DNA of 64,000 bases from Sphagnum magellanicum (Eukaryota; Streptophyta; Sphagnopsida; Sphagnales; Sphagnaceae): assembly GCA_021904315.1 (NCBI GenBank), contig CM038916.1:12737065-12801064 (forward strand), given 5' to 3'. Made by a program: the position numbers and the translations under genes. Below are positions 1 through 14,000 of the stretch, in pieces (position 1 is the stretch's first letter; every line of letters begins with the position of its first letter). The notes beneath the pieces were generated by a model. That model ran no database searches. It saw only the letters and a list, made by a program, of their open reading frames with translations, and had not been told where the DNA came from.

Positions 1-1752
1 TTGGGAATAGTGAGGAATAATTTGTTTCAAAATAGAATGTTCAAAATTAATCAATTATGAATTTGCAGAGTCCAGACATGTGCTGAAACTTCCCTGTACT
101 ATGATATGCAAAACCAACATTGAATGATTATCTTAATTCTATATTTAACTTCTTCTCACAAGCTTTGGACGTCTTCTAATTGTGTTGTTTATTCCTTAGA
201 GGGAAGGACCTTTCGGAGGCCTGGGAGGTGAGCGATTCGTGCGTTGTGGTACCCATGTCCATCAGAAGTATTGAGATACAGTATGAAAGTGGTTCAACAC
301 CACTTATTTGGACTCTCAAGGTTGAACAGGAATAGAATGGCTATAAAGCTACAACAATATTTGGTGGAGATCTGAGAGCGGTAAATGGCAAGAGAGAGAA
401 GGTTTGCCTCTGATTTCAGTCTTTTCTTTGCAAGAATTGGAGTTTTTGCTTGAACCATATGAGTTCTTAATGCAAGTTGAAGGATATGAAGGAGTCTCAC
501 TTTATTGAAAAGCAAATGGGGATGTAGTTCAAGCAATATCAGCAGTAATGTTTCATACCAACCTCAAAAAGGTTCATGGGCCATATGGTGGGGGAAAGGA
601 ATCAAATTTCACCCGTTTCCAAAGTTCTGTTGGTAAAATCATTGGGTTTTTGGGAAAGACAAGTTCTGTTGTTGATTCACTCAGAGTTTTCATGAGTCAT
701 GATCTTCGATGGAGAAGCATTTTCAGATTTTTTTTGGATATTGGTTCCACTGATGATGACCTTGGTAAGTTAGTTATATAATGTTAGGTTAAAATTTGAA
801 ATTATATCCAAAGACTAGTATTTTAGGAAATATTGCATATTGTCTTCTAAAGAATACCATTCACTTGCTTTTTCAATGGATCCCTGAATGTTGAAAAACC
901 TAGGAGAATTTTGATTATACACATCAAAGGACATGTGACTACAATTCAGAGTCACTTGTGATGCTGATATGTTGCCCCCCATTACCACAGCCTAGGCTCA
1001 ACATGTGTGGACCAGGGGGGCACCATAGTCGCAAGCAGTACATTCGACCTGCAAGGAGTCCTCTAAGTAGGTAACCAGCCACTTGTAAATGTAGCATACC
1101 TAGGAAACATTTTTAATCTGTGTAAGGCACCTTAATGGACAGAAAGCATCGTGGAGACCTCACGCTACTACGGACAAACATTTCAAAATGTAAGCTTCCT
1201 CCTTGAAAGGGGAGTGAACCTTATGTTTTTGAGGTATTAAATCCTGCACAAAACATTTACAGACTTTGATTTTGTCCAAAAATTTATTCTGAACTAAGTT
1301 AATATGCCATCTGTCAATGTGATTAAATCATCAATACTAACCCAAACTAAGTTTTGCATTTGTCAGAACTAAAAACCAAAGTTATTTTTCGACGTGAAGA
1401 CTTACTGGAGATTTTCTTAGTGTATTTTGAGGGCCTGTTATATAGCAAAATTTTGCATCCATTTCGAGGGAGGGCATTACGTTTTTTTTGGAGGGCATTA
1501 TGTTTTTTGAAAGGACATTACGTTTTTTGGGAGGGCATTATGATTTTTTTATCTTTCTAGCTAAAGATATCTTAATTAGCTTTCAAAGATATATTGATTT
1601 CTCTGACAACTCTGTCTCGTATTATTTGCTCCAGTTTTAAAATTCACCTTGTACAATTCGTCTTAAAGTAAAAGAAAATTTCTGATAATTCTTTACACAG
1701 TGTAAAGCCCTTGGTCTCGGGCATTTGCGGAAAACAGGGCTCCCCTCGGCTC
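1..1752 (+). repeat. Left arm of a large inverted duplication
   Basis: Bases 1-987 match the reverse complement of about 26095-27127, and 988-1752 match the reverse complement of about 23092-23811. Identity is high, roughly nine in ten bases by eye. The match is already running at base 1, so the arm continues left of the window. Intron as well as exon sequence is shared, so this is a copied genomic segment and not a processed copy. The two parts are contiguous here but separated by about 2.28 kb in the right arm. Near 1467-1550 this arm has about four copies of a roughly 20-bp unit (gagggcattacgtttttt), where the right arm has about two. Confidence 0.88.
200..764 (+). pseudogene. Jacalin-related lectin domain exons, broken copy 1
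   Basis: This is a mannose-binding (jacalin-type) lectin domain. The first exon (200-401) follows a ttccttag acceptor and encodes EGPFGGLGGERF, the usual jacalin opening, and ends at aag/gtttg. The second exon (about 443-764) encodes YEFLMQVEGYEG, then MFHTNLKKVHGPYGGG and VGKIIGFLGKTSSVVDSL, and ends at a gtaagt donor. Lesions seen are a small deletion near 253 that shifts the frame, an in-frame TAG at 333-335 and a TGA at 506-508. The intron between the exons is only about 41 bp (about 110 bp in the right copy), which is very short for plant splicing. Any upstream kinase exons would lie left of the window. Clearly a pseudogene; the family call is firm. Confidence 0.85.
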
Positions 1753-2606
1753 AGTATGCCCAACCGCACAAAAGAGAGAGACCTTGGAAACAATTGAACA
1801 AGTTTTAAGGGGGAAATAACTTTGAATTTAAGGAAGAATGGTTTGTAGACATATCCTAGGAAATCAATCATTGCAAATTGAGTTTCAAGAAATGAGCTCA
1901 AGTGTTCCCCACAAGTTTTAGACAATAAATAGTGGGCAATGCATCAGTCCAGTATAGTCCATCCTCTTTAATACTTAAGTACTTCCTCGACTAAGGTTTA
2001 TGTGATAATAGTTCAATATGCCCAACCACACAACAAACAAAGATCCTAGGTGCAATTTATGAAATTTTCAAGTGGGAAATTGCCACTTGGTAATTACTTT
2101 CAAGAGTCCCTAATATTTAGCAAGTACTCACAAGGCAACCTACTGCTCAACAAGTACTCATAAGGCAACCTACCTCCCAACAAGTACTTAGAAGGCAAGT
2201 TACCCCTTAACAAGTACTCAAAAGACCACTTGTTAATTAAAGGGTACTTAGTTAGTACTTGCTTGGAACATAAGGATTCAAGTCCCATGGTAGCCACTTG
2301 AAGGTTGGTGCTTGAGTACTTGAATACTCCAAAACTTCAATACTACAAGGTCAATAGAGAACCAACACATGGGTGAATTTGGATTGTGATGTTCAAAAGT
2401 ACTAAACAACATGTACTAAAATCAAAACAAGTTAACTACAAGTCCAAGGGATAACTTTAACTTTGAAAGGAAGATGATCACTTAAAAGTAGGCCTAAAAA
2501 CACTGATTGGGATATAGTGGTAGTACATGTGGCTTTTCCATTTACTACACAACTAAGGTGATTGATTGATGTGGACCAACCATAGTACTTAGGATATGAG
2601 ATTATC
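1753..2606. other. Non-coding stretch with diverged direct repeat
   Basis: No gene is visible. A segment beginning 'tatgcccaacc' near 1755 recurs near 2017, diverged, followed by the 30-bp array. The short open frames here are not protein-like. Confidence 0.4.
2121..2240. repeat. 30-bp minisatellite, four copies
   Basis: Four head-to-tail 30-bp units start at 2121, 2151, 2181 and 2211, each opening with caagtact. They diverge from one another by several bases. The minus-strand repeat peptide (…EYLLxxRLP…) is a by-product of the unit being a multiple of three. Confidence 0.88.
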
Positions 2607-3566
2607 CTATTGCAAGCATTGATAACATTTTAAAAAATTGTTGAGTAATGGCATCACTTGATGAAATATAGACTTGTTACAACATACTTGAGTTTCCATG
2701 AGGTAATGTGTTGGGTGGGATTTGTAAACCATGCGGGTGATGCGCCTCCTCACCACATCCTTCCTATTTGGAGAAATAGTGGTTTGGGATGCCCACCATT
2801 GAGTGACCACATCCACCACATCCTCACCTAGTTTGTAAGACTTGATTTTTCTTATTACAAGAGCCCATACTACACCTGAACAACCACCATCATAAAGGAC
2901 ATGGTGCCTTTGCAATGCATCAAACACATTGTTACGATGAACCCCAAGAACCTTAGCCGTTGTTGACACATTCCCACCATGTCTAAACATTGTCATGCTA
3001 AGCATTGCATGTTTAGCTACCCTATGGTCTTTTGTCTTAACATCGCTCGCTACATTTAGAGCTATCATAATGTTTTCAATAATTTCAACTTGCACTTTTG
3101 CTTCTTTGGTACAAAGGATATAAGGAGGAATGAATTTTTTCAGCAAATCAAAATCCATCAACTTAACTATAACGTCTTGTTATGCCTCTACTTCCCCTGC
3201 TTTTAGCAAAACACCATTCACTATTTTGGCAAGTTCTATAACAAGTATCCTCATTTTATGATCAAAAGCTTTTAACTTTTGAATTCCATCATTTGATGAT
3301 TTAGCTTTCAAAGCCACTCTATAAGATCACTTCCTTAAATATTTAGCCTATGTTTTCTACCTTCTAGCTTCCTTGTCAATTGGTGGTATGTTGTTACCAT
3401 CAGTAGGAAAGGTTATTGCCATGGTAGTTCTTACAGCTAGTCCTGGCCTCACCACACCTCCGACCCGGTTCCTTTTGTTGCACATGATGTAGCAAATAAC
3501 AGTGTAATTGAATGATTGTCCAACAAACAATAAAGGTCTACCATACATGCAACAAAGTTGAGGCAT
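2607..3566 (-). pseudogene. Transposase-like fragment with helix-turn-helix region
   Basis: Two minus-strand reading blocks, 3566-3357 and 3161-2607, look like parts of one protein. The first has GGVVRPGLAVRTTMAI. The second has a helix-turn-helix-like run (STTAKVLGVHRNNVFDALQR), then WWASQTTISPNRKDVVRRR and a HPTHYLMETQ motif. From memory this order is the N-terminal half of an uncharacterised transposase-like family whose C-terminal half carries a DGCASQFK core, the part seen at 47.6-48.3 kb in this window. The sequence between the two blocks carries stops, so the copy is dead. The element's ends were not found. The superfamily is not certain. Confidence 0.45.
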
Positions 3567-4008
3567 ATGTTAGTTTTATATTCAACTAGAGGTTTTCATT
3601 AGTTCTCCCATACAACACTCTATAGTCATTTGCTTCCATTGGTTCCAAGGTTTTTTCTTGACCTAATGGATCATAGCCATTCCATTTGGTACAACAACTA
3701 AACAGCCACATTAAAAATTGAATATTTATAGAAGTAGGCTAAGACTGATTACATGTAGACAAGTTACAAACATGAATGGATTGACTACTACTAGCCCTAA
3801 ACCTATCACCACCAACATCTAGTAGATTCCTTGTGTGATTTACATGTACCTTGGAACAAATTAGTTGTAAACTTTTATGGGATATTTCTGCTACACATTT
3901 AAGGAGGGGCTTGCAACAAGCATGTTTCCAAATTTATAGGACTAAACTTCCTTACACATGTTTTGTATAACATAAAAATAGCTTAAAAAAGATGTTTCAA
4001 AAAAGATG

Positions 4009-4312
4009 TGGCCTAGAAAACACTTTGAAAAAAGTAGAACAAATTGTTACATTGCTTGTTTCAATGCTTCAACTACATGCATTGAAAGTTGAGTATTTTC
4101 CTCCTCTAATATACATGATTGGTTCCATTTACTTATAGGATTATTTCCGTACATAGTTTATAGATACAACATATTGAGAACTGAGAAAGGATGTTCATAG
4201 ATAAGGTAGGTTCAAAGTTCACCTTGGAAAAAAGTATGACCAATTTTTGCATTGATGTTTCAATGCTTCAATTGCATGCATTGAAAGCCTAGTATTTTCC
4301 TCCTCTAACCTA
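4009..4312. repeat. Tandem duplication, about 195-bp period
   Basis: A block with tttcaatgcttcaa, then catgcattgaaag and gtattttcctcctctaa, occurs at about 4009-4120 and again at about 4205-4312. Confidence 0.7.
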
Positions 4313-5357
4313 AATTATAAACACATCTACCTTTCAAGAAGCTGATTACAAAGGTGTGCAAACCCAGACTAACAATACTTGCAAAACACAAAGGTCGTGC
4401 TACATCAAAAACTTCACTCTAAATTTGCATAAACAAATTCATTCCCTATCATCATGGCCAACATAATGATGTCAACCAACAATTCAAATTAAGGTGTAGA
4501 AATGTCATCAAATACCTCCAAAATAAACGAGTCCTGTTGGGCTACCAATTCCTATTGGCTTCTTGGTCTAAAGCATCAAAATCATAAATTTCAACCCACC
4601 ATTATTATCTTTCCCTTTCCATCATTTTTGCATAATATTGTTCTTCATACAAACATAACTTATAATGTGCATATTCCTTACTACCATCAATTAACACCCG
4701 CCATGCTTGGTTACAATGGTGTAAGGTAGATAATATTTCATGAAGATCCTTCTCTAGCCAAATGTTTTGAATCTAAGGCCAAATGTATTTCAAAATCATC
4801 TCATTAGGTGAATATGAAGAAAATTTTCCCATTGCCACTCAATTCCTATCAATAAATTGACACCCCTAATGGTGTAAACTTAATACCTAACAAATTGAGA
4901 ATTGCCATTCATTGCGCTAGTCATCTAATAGTTTGTTGCAAGGTATAATTTGTGAAAGCATCCCTTGTATATGGTCAACAATACCAACAAATTCCCTTAA
5001 AATAAATGTACAAGTTGCAATAAATATACAACTTGTTGAAAACCTAGAATGCATGTTAGGAGGTTGGAAAACACCAATTTTAGAGGATGTTTGAGAAAAA
5101 ATGTACCCTAATAACAAAGAAAACATGGGGGTTTTTCCTTCTATCTCATTGTAAAAAACAAGCAAATAGGTTTTGGATATCCAAATATAGTTGAAACTTT
5201 AATTGTGTTGATCAATAAGATTTTCTTATAATACATCTTTTCTACCAAATGTAAGCAAAATCACATAAAATAAATCAAGGGAGTCTAGAGAGATTATTAA
5301 CTACGTCATGCTGATACAATTGGATATCCAATTCTATTCTAAAATGTAATAAAATTA

Positions 5358-5585
5358 GTATTAGGTTTTTTGATAGGGGATCTTTTTTGGCAGTTATGAA
5401 TGGAACCACAAAACCTCAAGCAAGGAAGACATTGACTACTACCTCATAGCTTCAACACTTGTGCAATGTTGGTAATAAGTTTTATGACAATAGATCTTTT
5501 CTAGCAATTTTTAATGGAGCCACAAAACCTCGAGCAAGGGAAAGATTGACTACTACTTCATAGCTTCAATACTTGTGCAAAGATC
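5358..5585. repeat. Tandem duplication, 114-bp period
   Basis: Two copies of about 114 bp. Anchor motifs are gatctttt at 5379 and 5493, each followed by ccacaaaacctc and ttgactactac. The copies differ by roughly 15 per cent by eye. Confidence 0.78.
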
Positions 5586-7209
5586 CCACCCACCATCATT
5601 CTCTAACACACAACCAACTAGCGTCAATAAGAATGTATTTGTTCCATATGCACACCCACATGCCCCATACAAACAAAGAGCTTAGTGTTGAACAAACATA
5701 AGTTAACAACTTGCAATTCCTTGAACAAGAAAACAATATGTTTAAATATGTTTCCATCTTGGCATGATGACAGACGTTCTTGACCCCAACTATACTTGTG
5801 TAACCAAACTTACATTATTAAGTTAGAGGTCAATTTGAAAGTTTACAGAAGAATGCATTCTTCTCCATCACTAGCTCTACCAACTCATTAAAACCCTAAT
5901 GAAAAATTTTAAAAACAGATGTGATGAAGAAGGAAAGGGAGACATAGTCTACTAACATCTTAAATCCTAATGCAAAACCTAATGTAAAAACAATAGATTT
6001 GATGAAAGGAAAAGGAAAAAGAGAATATGTACCACTAGTTTGTTTTGTTATAGGAAACGTCAAGCTTTCCGATTACAAGGGTTGATAAAAATTGCGACAA
6101 CAGGTTGTTAGCACTAACAAGAACCACTATAATCTTCAGCAAATGTTGATAAGTTGAATGCCTCACAAAAACCAAAACACCATTATTGAATTGTAGCTAC
6201 CACAAACCAATGAAAAAAACATAACCAATGCGTTAATGTGAAGCTGCCCCTTGACCTAACCTTTCTACGCATATGAAGTGCATCACCATAACTTTTGAAG
6301 CTTCCACTCTAATCACAACAACAAGCCAATGCATTAGAGCTCTTGCTACCATTTGACCTAACCCTAAGTAGTGTCGTGTGAAAAAAATTTCCATAAATGC
6401 GAATATAAAAAAATGGGATTATAAATGATTAAGAATCCATTAATTTTGAAAAAAAAACTACCCAAGATGCGAAAAACTTATCAACAACCATGACTTTTTT
6501 ATTAATAGAGACCTACTTATAAGGTATTCAAATGTTCATTTCAAGCAAATTCATCAAAATGCTAAATTGTCCATTATACTGAAATAACTTTTTTCATTGC
6601 ATCTAAGGTTAGTTTTTTATGAGGTCTTTATGAGATAATGACCTAATGACTACCAAATTTTGGGCCAATTAGATGGGAGTATCAAAATACAAGAAATTTC
6701 TAATTAAATAATATTGTGTTATTTCCAAATTGAATATTCATTTCAAGTAATGGATTTGAAAAATAATTAAATCCAAAGTAGAATTATGAATAGACATTTC
6801 AAGAGGTACACCAATTCTTTGTACTGTAGCCACCACATGAAAATTGGCAACACTTGGAAAACAATGCAACTTTTAGGGTTAATTTCTTCTATGAAGTTGA
6901 CACATGTGATTAGGTTAACTAAAACATTATTCATTTGTGTGGGAACAATTTTAACATGTATTTCTTCAACTAGTTATCTTTCCAACAAGTTGATGAAACA
7001 TCCTTCAACCGGTTCTTGGTGGGACAAATCATAATTGATTCCCTTTCTCGCCCAGTTATCAACTAGCAAGCCTCTCAAATGAGTTTTAACTGGTTCTTTG
7101 CTAAACAAGTTAACAAGAATGTTAGTTACAATTAATTCTTTAATGAATAGGTTACCAAAATTGTTAGCCTCAATTTATTTTTCTAGTAATAAATCACTGG
7201 ATTTAACTA

Positions 7210-8030
7210 AAATCGGTTGAAGTGTTTTGGTCCTCAACAAATCTATAAGGTTTTAGCTTGTTAATATTAACCAATACTAAATTAAGATCAAATTTGTCAA
7301 TAGTTATTAATAGTACGATATTGTTAGGCAAACAATACTAGATCCTATATGGTCCAAACCATCATTTTTGGAATTTAAGGGAATGTGCTTTGATAGCCCT
7401 TGGAAACCATTGAACATAATCTCCAAATTGGTATTTAATTTCAATGTACTAGTTCTAGGACCATAATGATCGGTTCCATTGGTTAAAAGCTACAAAGTCT
7501 TGTGCTATTAACAAGTTCTTTTGTAGTTTTTCTAGTTATGATAGTCAACTAATTAGAACTTTGACAAGTGTTGGGTCAAGATTTTACCCTAGTCTAAATG
7601 GTATCAAGTACTATGTAGGTAATAATGGGTGTAATCCATAGACTAGTTGAAACGAAGTGTAATCGGTTCTAACTTGAAAAACAATTTTATAGGAAAATAA
7701 AATTGCGGACATGTGTTCATCCCAGTCATTTTGATTTTCATTCACTAGTTTTGTGAGTAATGTACCAAAAACTTTGTTAGTAGACTCAATTTGCCCATTT
7801 CCTTGTGGATAATAAAGAATGGAACTAGTATGTCTTAATATAAAATGAACGGTTAAATAACAAATAACATCGTTAATAAAATGGGTACCTTGATTTGTCA
7901 CAATGGTTAATGGACAACCAAACCGGGTGAGAATATGGTTATATAAAAACTTGGAAAAAGAAATTACAATCCTAACAAACTTTGATTTGAAGAAAAATAA
8001 ATGAAACACAATATTCTCAAAAAGAATGAT
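7210..8030 (-). mobile_element. Ty3/Gypsy integrase fragment (fossil)
   Basis: This is the remains of the 3' end of a Ty3/Gypsy pol gene. The frame at 8009-7611 shows the integrase catalytic core in typical order: FGCPLTIVTNQGTHF, then YYPQGNGQIESTNK, then a W/SYK/YG tail. Farther downstream on the same strand (to about 7215) are the integrase C-terminal features, with YQFGDYVQWFP and VNINKLKPYRF. Reverse transcriptase, gag and LTRs are not visible nearby, so it is a truncated, broken piece with several breaks. Old by its state. Confidence 0.85.
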
Positions 8031-11000
8031 GATACAAAGTTGTTTCCTTGATTGCTACATGCAATTTCAGCTATTGTTATGTCACAATGATTATTATTTA
8101 GAGAACATTATCACAAACCCTTAGAATTCCTATTGTTTCAACATTTTCAAACTTTCATATCAATAACCCTCCATTGTTTATATAGAATGACAACTCCCTT
8201 TCGAGAGGAGAAAAATTTTCCACTTTTTTTTCCCCTCCTATGGCACACCATCAATTTATCTCCCTTTGTTAATCACCACATGAAGAGTATGAATGAACTT
8301 GCCACTTTTTATAGGAGAGCCATCAACAATATCACCACCATAGGAGATTGTTTAGAAACCCACCAAAAAATGTTAGGAAAGACTGAAACACAAAAATAAT
8401 GACATAAAGAGAGAGACAAAGAGAAATTGAGAAAGGGGATATACATGCACATATACATACACATAAATGTCCAAGTATCAAACATGAAACCTAATTATAA
8501 AATAATTTGGGACGTAAATAAAACCTCAAGCAAAAGAGGAGGAGCAGCACCTTTAAAGATAATATAATGTCATTTGTGCGGAGCATAAAAATAATTAAAA
8601 GAATGGTGGTGTGTTGCCAAACACAACAATAAGATGAAAATGACAACAACGACAACAAGCAACCTCTTCCAATTATGCCAAAAAAAATGATTGATGAGTC
8701 TCCCATCAAAAAGTGACAAACAACACCCAATGGCATTTCATAGGATGATTCAAATGATTCACAACACTATAAGCTATTTTACATCACATATTTTCCTATT
8801 TTCATCATTATCAAAAATAACAATAACATCGTCATCACATTCATTGCATCAATAACACAACAATAAGCCATAAACACCATTGTTAAACCTAAAGTTGCAA
8901 TCTACAACAACAATAACAAAATTGTACAATAATCATGATCATAATCATTTTGTACCAAATGTTTCTTGCAATTGCGTTTTTGTCATCAAATGAAAAAAAT
9001 CCAATATTCAATTCTTGTAATTCATCTTTGTCAATTCAACACTTGATTCTTTGTCTTTGTTGTCAATCTATCAAAATCCAAGCAAGTCTACAAACCAAGA
9101 ATTAGAATTGCACTACGATGTACTATAATAAACAAAAGTAACAATTGCACAATTGCAAAGGCTTAAACCCATATTGTTTTGCCCAACCTTGCATTTCCAT
9201 GTCAAAACATCCAAAATTATTTTAGTGGCAATTGCTAATGAACCTTATACCTAGTTTACTTAAGCTAATTCTAATTGTCATTATCATTATATTAGAGGCA
9301 AATGAAATTTAAAAGTAAATAAAAATTATTTAAAAAAATGATTGGTATATTTGTGTTTAAATCTATTTCAACACAAAAGATTTGGTGAAATAAAAATATA
9401 TAAGGTTAAGATATAAGGATGAAAACATGGTAAAATGGACCACTTGTGATCCTTGTAACATAAATGAAAAATGGGATTTAAGTAGATGAAATATTGGTTT
9501 TTTATATTTGAAACTTGATTCGTAGGGTGTGTCCACATTAATAGGAACCACAAATCTATCTATGTTTAATTTTTTAAAATTGTACTAATGTTGCAAGTAA
9601 TTCAAAATCACATTTCATGACAATATTTTTAATATATTAGAGTGCAATCATGAGTCAATGAGCCAGTTTGTTTACTTTGTTTCAAAGGATTATAGTCCTT
9701 TTGCCAAAAAAATATTTTTTAATTATTATTTTTACTTATTATAGTTTCCCCAATATATCACATATGATTTTTTTTAAATGTAAGATTTTGCATTAGATTT
9801 TTGTGTTTCATCTTGAAAAATGATCACAATTTCAAATCATGCCAAAACATGTCAACTACTTTGAAGTTTATTCTTTTGCATTATAATCTACATTTCTAAA
9901 AAACACCATTTACATTGCATCACATTTACATGTCATAAAGGACTCATGAACATAAAATGGAACCAATTTTTCAATTTTTGGAAAACAATTTCAATTATAG
10001 ATACCTTAAATTTTGAATGTTTTTTGAATGTGTGTCTAATAATCCCTTATTATTACTAAAAAATTCAACATCAAAGAGTTTGAATATTATGAAAATCAAT
10101 GGCCCCTTTGTGAAATTAATAATGTTTTACAAAGGACCTATTCAACTTTAAAGGTCCTTTGTTGAAATGAAAACTCAAAATCAAATGATCCAATGGTTCA
10201 ATATAGATTTCTCAACATCCATATTAATAATAAAGGACAATTTGCCATGATTAACATGTCATTAAAGGGGGACCACATTAGCGTATATATAAATAAATGT
10301 AGTTTTGAAAATGATTTGACATGGTTTTTGGCTTGTTGTTTCACATTTTTATCCATTATAAAAACATGTGATATGATTTAGAATGAATCTAATGAGGATA
10401 AAATATTAGAAAACATTCATGATTAAATATTATAACATGTTTTTAAAACATTGTAAGGATTTTAGGTTTTTCAAATTTTGTATTCAACTTATAATAGATT
10501 CAATGGAGGCCTTGATGTTTAGATAATGCGAATTTTAAGAAAAAATATATACTATCTTGTGTTTATGTTTTAAAATACCATATTTTAAAATTGGATTTTG
10601 AGTGAACATAATTTTTGGTCTACTTTTCCATGCTTGGACCCATGATAAAGATCATTGCATACTTGAAAGTGTCATCTAAAATAATTAACTTATTTTTATT
10701 TCTCAAAACACACTTGATACGTATTTTCCAAACAATCCATATTCCACATATAAAATTCACAACCGCTTGTGTTTCAAAAGTTTAATAGTTAAAAAACTTA
10801 CCAAAATAATGTGAAATTTGGAAATTGATGCACATTAATGAACAATTATGTTATATTTGATCATTCGACTAAAAGCATTCAATGTTCAACCATTTTATGA
10901 TGGTTATTATTATTATTTTATATCCAAACTTAAGAAGGTAATTCCATTGTCCATGTACTAGTCTCGACCCTTTGCTTTGAGGTTGCAACAAAAGCATAAA

Positions 11001-14000
11001 AAAATGAACTCGAGCTAAAATTTGCAAAGTTGAAGGGTTACCTTTCAACTGCATGGGAATAAACCATGGGACTTAAAACAATGTCCACTGTAGCTTTCAA
11101 ATAGGACATTGATCACCTTTCTTTAAATGGGGGGGAATGTTGCAACTATAATTTGTGTGCGGGAACAATTCCTCGGATGGACAACAAAATGTTATTCCTC
11201 TAAAGAAGGAAGATGTGTCATGACCAAGGCTAGGATCATGAGAAACTTGATGCAAATCAAGATAATGTCCCAAGATTGAAGCACATTTTCTTGGCCTACA
11301 AATTTTCTTGTGCCACATTGGGACATTATTTTAACCTAAAAATGAAAAGTCATGTGTTCAACATAGAACAAACTATTTTTTTGCCTTTCACTAAAGAATA
11401 CCATGCACAGGGTACACATAATGGCATATCTCAACTTGAAATTGGGACAAATGTTGGGCCCCAAATCTCAAACTGGGAATCCACCAGGAAATGTGGGGAT
11501 TCATTTCTTTGCATTTTCTCACATTTTGTTTCAATTTTAGGAATCCATTTTGGTACGCTTGAGAATTTCAACCATTTCAATGTAACCTTCACAAATAGGT
11601 CCAAATTATATTATAAAGGAAAATTGGTGACTCCTCCCAAGTCTAGGTTGTGTGAGTTGATGATGAATCCAAGGTAAATGTAGGACCCAATTTGGTTTTA
11701 AATGCATTAACCACTTTCTTTTCTTGGTTTGTGCCTTTGGTTCTTCTTTATTTATATTTTGTTACTTTGATCATGTATTTTGTTAACTTTGGGCTTTTGA
11801 AAAGTTTAGAATTAACAAATGACCATTTGGAGTTTGAAAAATTGGAGAAAAACTTTGATTTGGGGGCCACCATATGTCATATGATGCAACAATAGATATC
11901 AATAATGTTTTGTCTCAAATTGAATATAAAATGTGATCAAACCACCAAGCTAAAAAGTTCAAAATTAACTAAATACAAATTGGGGAATTACAATTGATTC
12001 CTTGGGACAAGCTTAAGGGCATGTCATTAATTCAAATAAGAATTCCAAATAATAATAAAATTTACATTTGAAATGGATTACATAAGAGGGTATGAGAAAA
12101 ATCATGAAGATATCATCCTTTCCTCAAACTAACTTCGTTATATAGGTATCTATCCTACTAGTAACCTAACAACTAAAATGTATAATAGCTAGTAAATAGT
12201 TTATATTCTAACCAAAATGAACCAATAGGTAATTTAAATAATCACTCTAGGCACATTATTACATGAACTATTTGAAAAAGACCTAATGTTACCTAACATC
12301 TAATATGTGATTGGAAACATGTTAACTAACATGTACAATAGGTGTTACCAACTAACACTTCCAAAAGTATGAAATTTATAATTGGGTAACATTCACAAAG
12401 TACCATTTTAACATTTATGAAAATATGAAAAGTGCAATTAATTAACATCTACAAAAGTTTTAATGTAACACATAAGGTCATCAACATCTTCATACCATAT
12501 TTTTTGTTGGATTTGATTAGCAATACTACCCAGTTTGAAAACATTTCACATAAGGAATCCAAGCAATTATCCATTCTTAACCTTGGGTTTCTATATATTG
12601 ACACCATGTACTTAGAAAAAAATTTACGTTGTCCTCCTCACCACATTATATCCAAACAATGTTCTTGGTAGTTGCATGTAGGACTCGTTAGTCATATGAT
12701 CTAGTAGAACAAATAATTTAATCAAGAACTTTAAACAAAGTTGTGAAGAATGTTTCTGCCATTCGTTATATCAAAGATGGGAAAACCTTTGATATATTGA
12801 TGCTTAATTCCATATAACTTTTGCACAATGCATTAAATTCTCCTACTCATCTTGTCCCATTGTTTGTCAACATATATTTAAGTATACCAGATCTACAATT
12901 TTCTTCTTAACAAATATTTACAATAGTCAAAACATGTGATTAGTCACAACTTTGACCTCTATCCATTTTGGGTAGTAGTATGTCAAAGTCCAAATTTTTA
13001 AAAATGTACCAAAATCTTGTCACAACATCGCCCTTTTCTATATTCCTTCACCTAATCCTATTTCACCATACATAGGACACAAAGTGGATGATATTGATGT
13101 AATCCAAAATTGTGACAATTTAAGATATTATATTCTAAAATATTTTATGTTTTTGATTCATTAATATTGATGGGATCTATAGGGAAAAATGGATTTTGCT
13201 AAAGACTAGGTCATTTTCATACCTTAAAGGATTTTCACCCATCACCATTAACACATATGAATGTTACCCCTTTTTGTTTCCAAAAAAAAGGCCTACCGTA
13301 CTTAAAACTACCTTTTAAAAAGTTTATAAATGGGAACACAAGCAACTCCTTATCACCTAACCTCATGAATAATGTTGGTAGTCCTTTTCACAAATTGATA
13401 TGCATAACACACATGCACCATTTTTTTAGGAACTCGGTCTTTTAGTGGCAATAAAAATGCCCATTGCCATTATGCCAAAATATGGGATTCATGATTAGGA
13501 CATTTCATTAGTCCCACTTTTAATCATGTAATCATGAGCATTATTTGATTGTGCATAATCATCTACGAGGTGTTAATGATAAAAATACTAAATAAGAAAA
13601 CTTGATGGTTATTTATGTCCATTGTGGTAGTCTACTAGTTTAAAATTATTAGAAGTAAGTCACAACTCTAGACATGTTCAATCTCATAGGTAGATTTTAT
13701 ATTACTTTAATTTTCTCATTCAAACCTTTACAATACCAAAACCACTTATATTCTTACCATTTAAGAATCTAACAATTGTTTCTTAGCATATTAAATGAAT
13801 AAACTTTCAATTATGCACTATCTTCCCACAAACAAAAAGAAAAGTAGAATTAAACATAAAATTGAACCAAAAATTGTAATCTAAATTCTTGATTCTAATA
13901 ATGGTCTCCAAATGGTAAAATGTTATTTTATGTTTAAATTTTTAAATTATCTCCAACAAGTATTAATATATATGTAAACATCATGTACTTGTTACCTAGT

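Larger units (their letters stand above)
3567..7209. other. AT-rich intergenic DNA with local duplications
   Basis: I see no coding region. The stretch holds two local duplications listed separately (4009-4312 and 5358-5585). Around 6950-7200 it may include the decayed downstream end of the Ty3 fragment. Short open frames here have low-complexity composition. Confidence 0.45.

Noticed and set aside
200-764. Copy 1 of the lectin as a processed (retro-) copy
   Set aside because: Intron sequence before the first exon and downstream sequence are shared with copy 2, so it was copied as genomic DNA.
2121-2240. CRISPR-like array of 30-bp repeats
   Set aside because: The units are head to tail with no unique spacers, and the context is a plant nuclear genome.
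9363-9553. Short overlapping open frames in AT-rich DNA
   Set aside because: Composition is hydrophobic and random-like, no domain is present and there is no support from neighbouring sequence.
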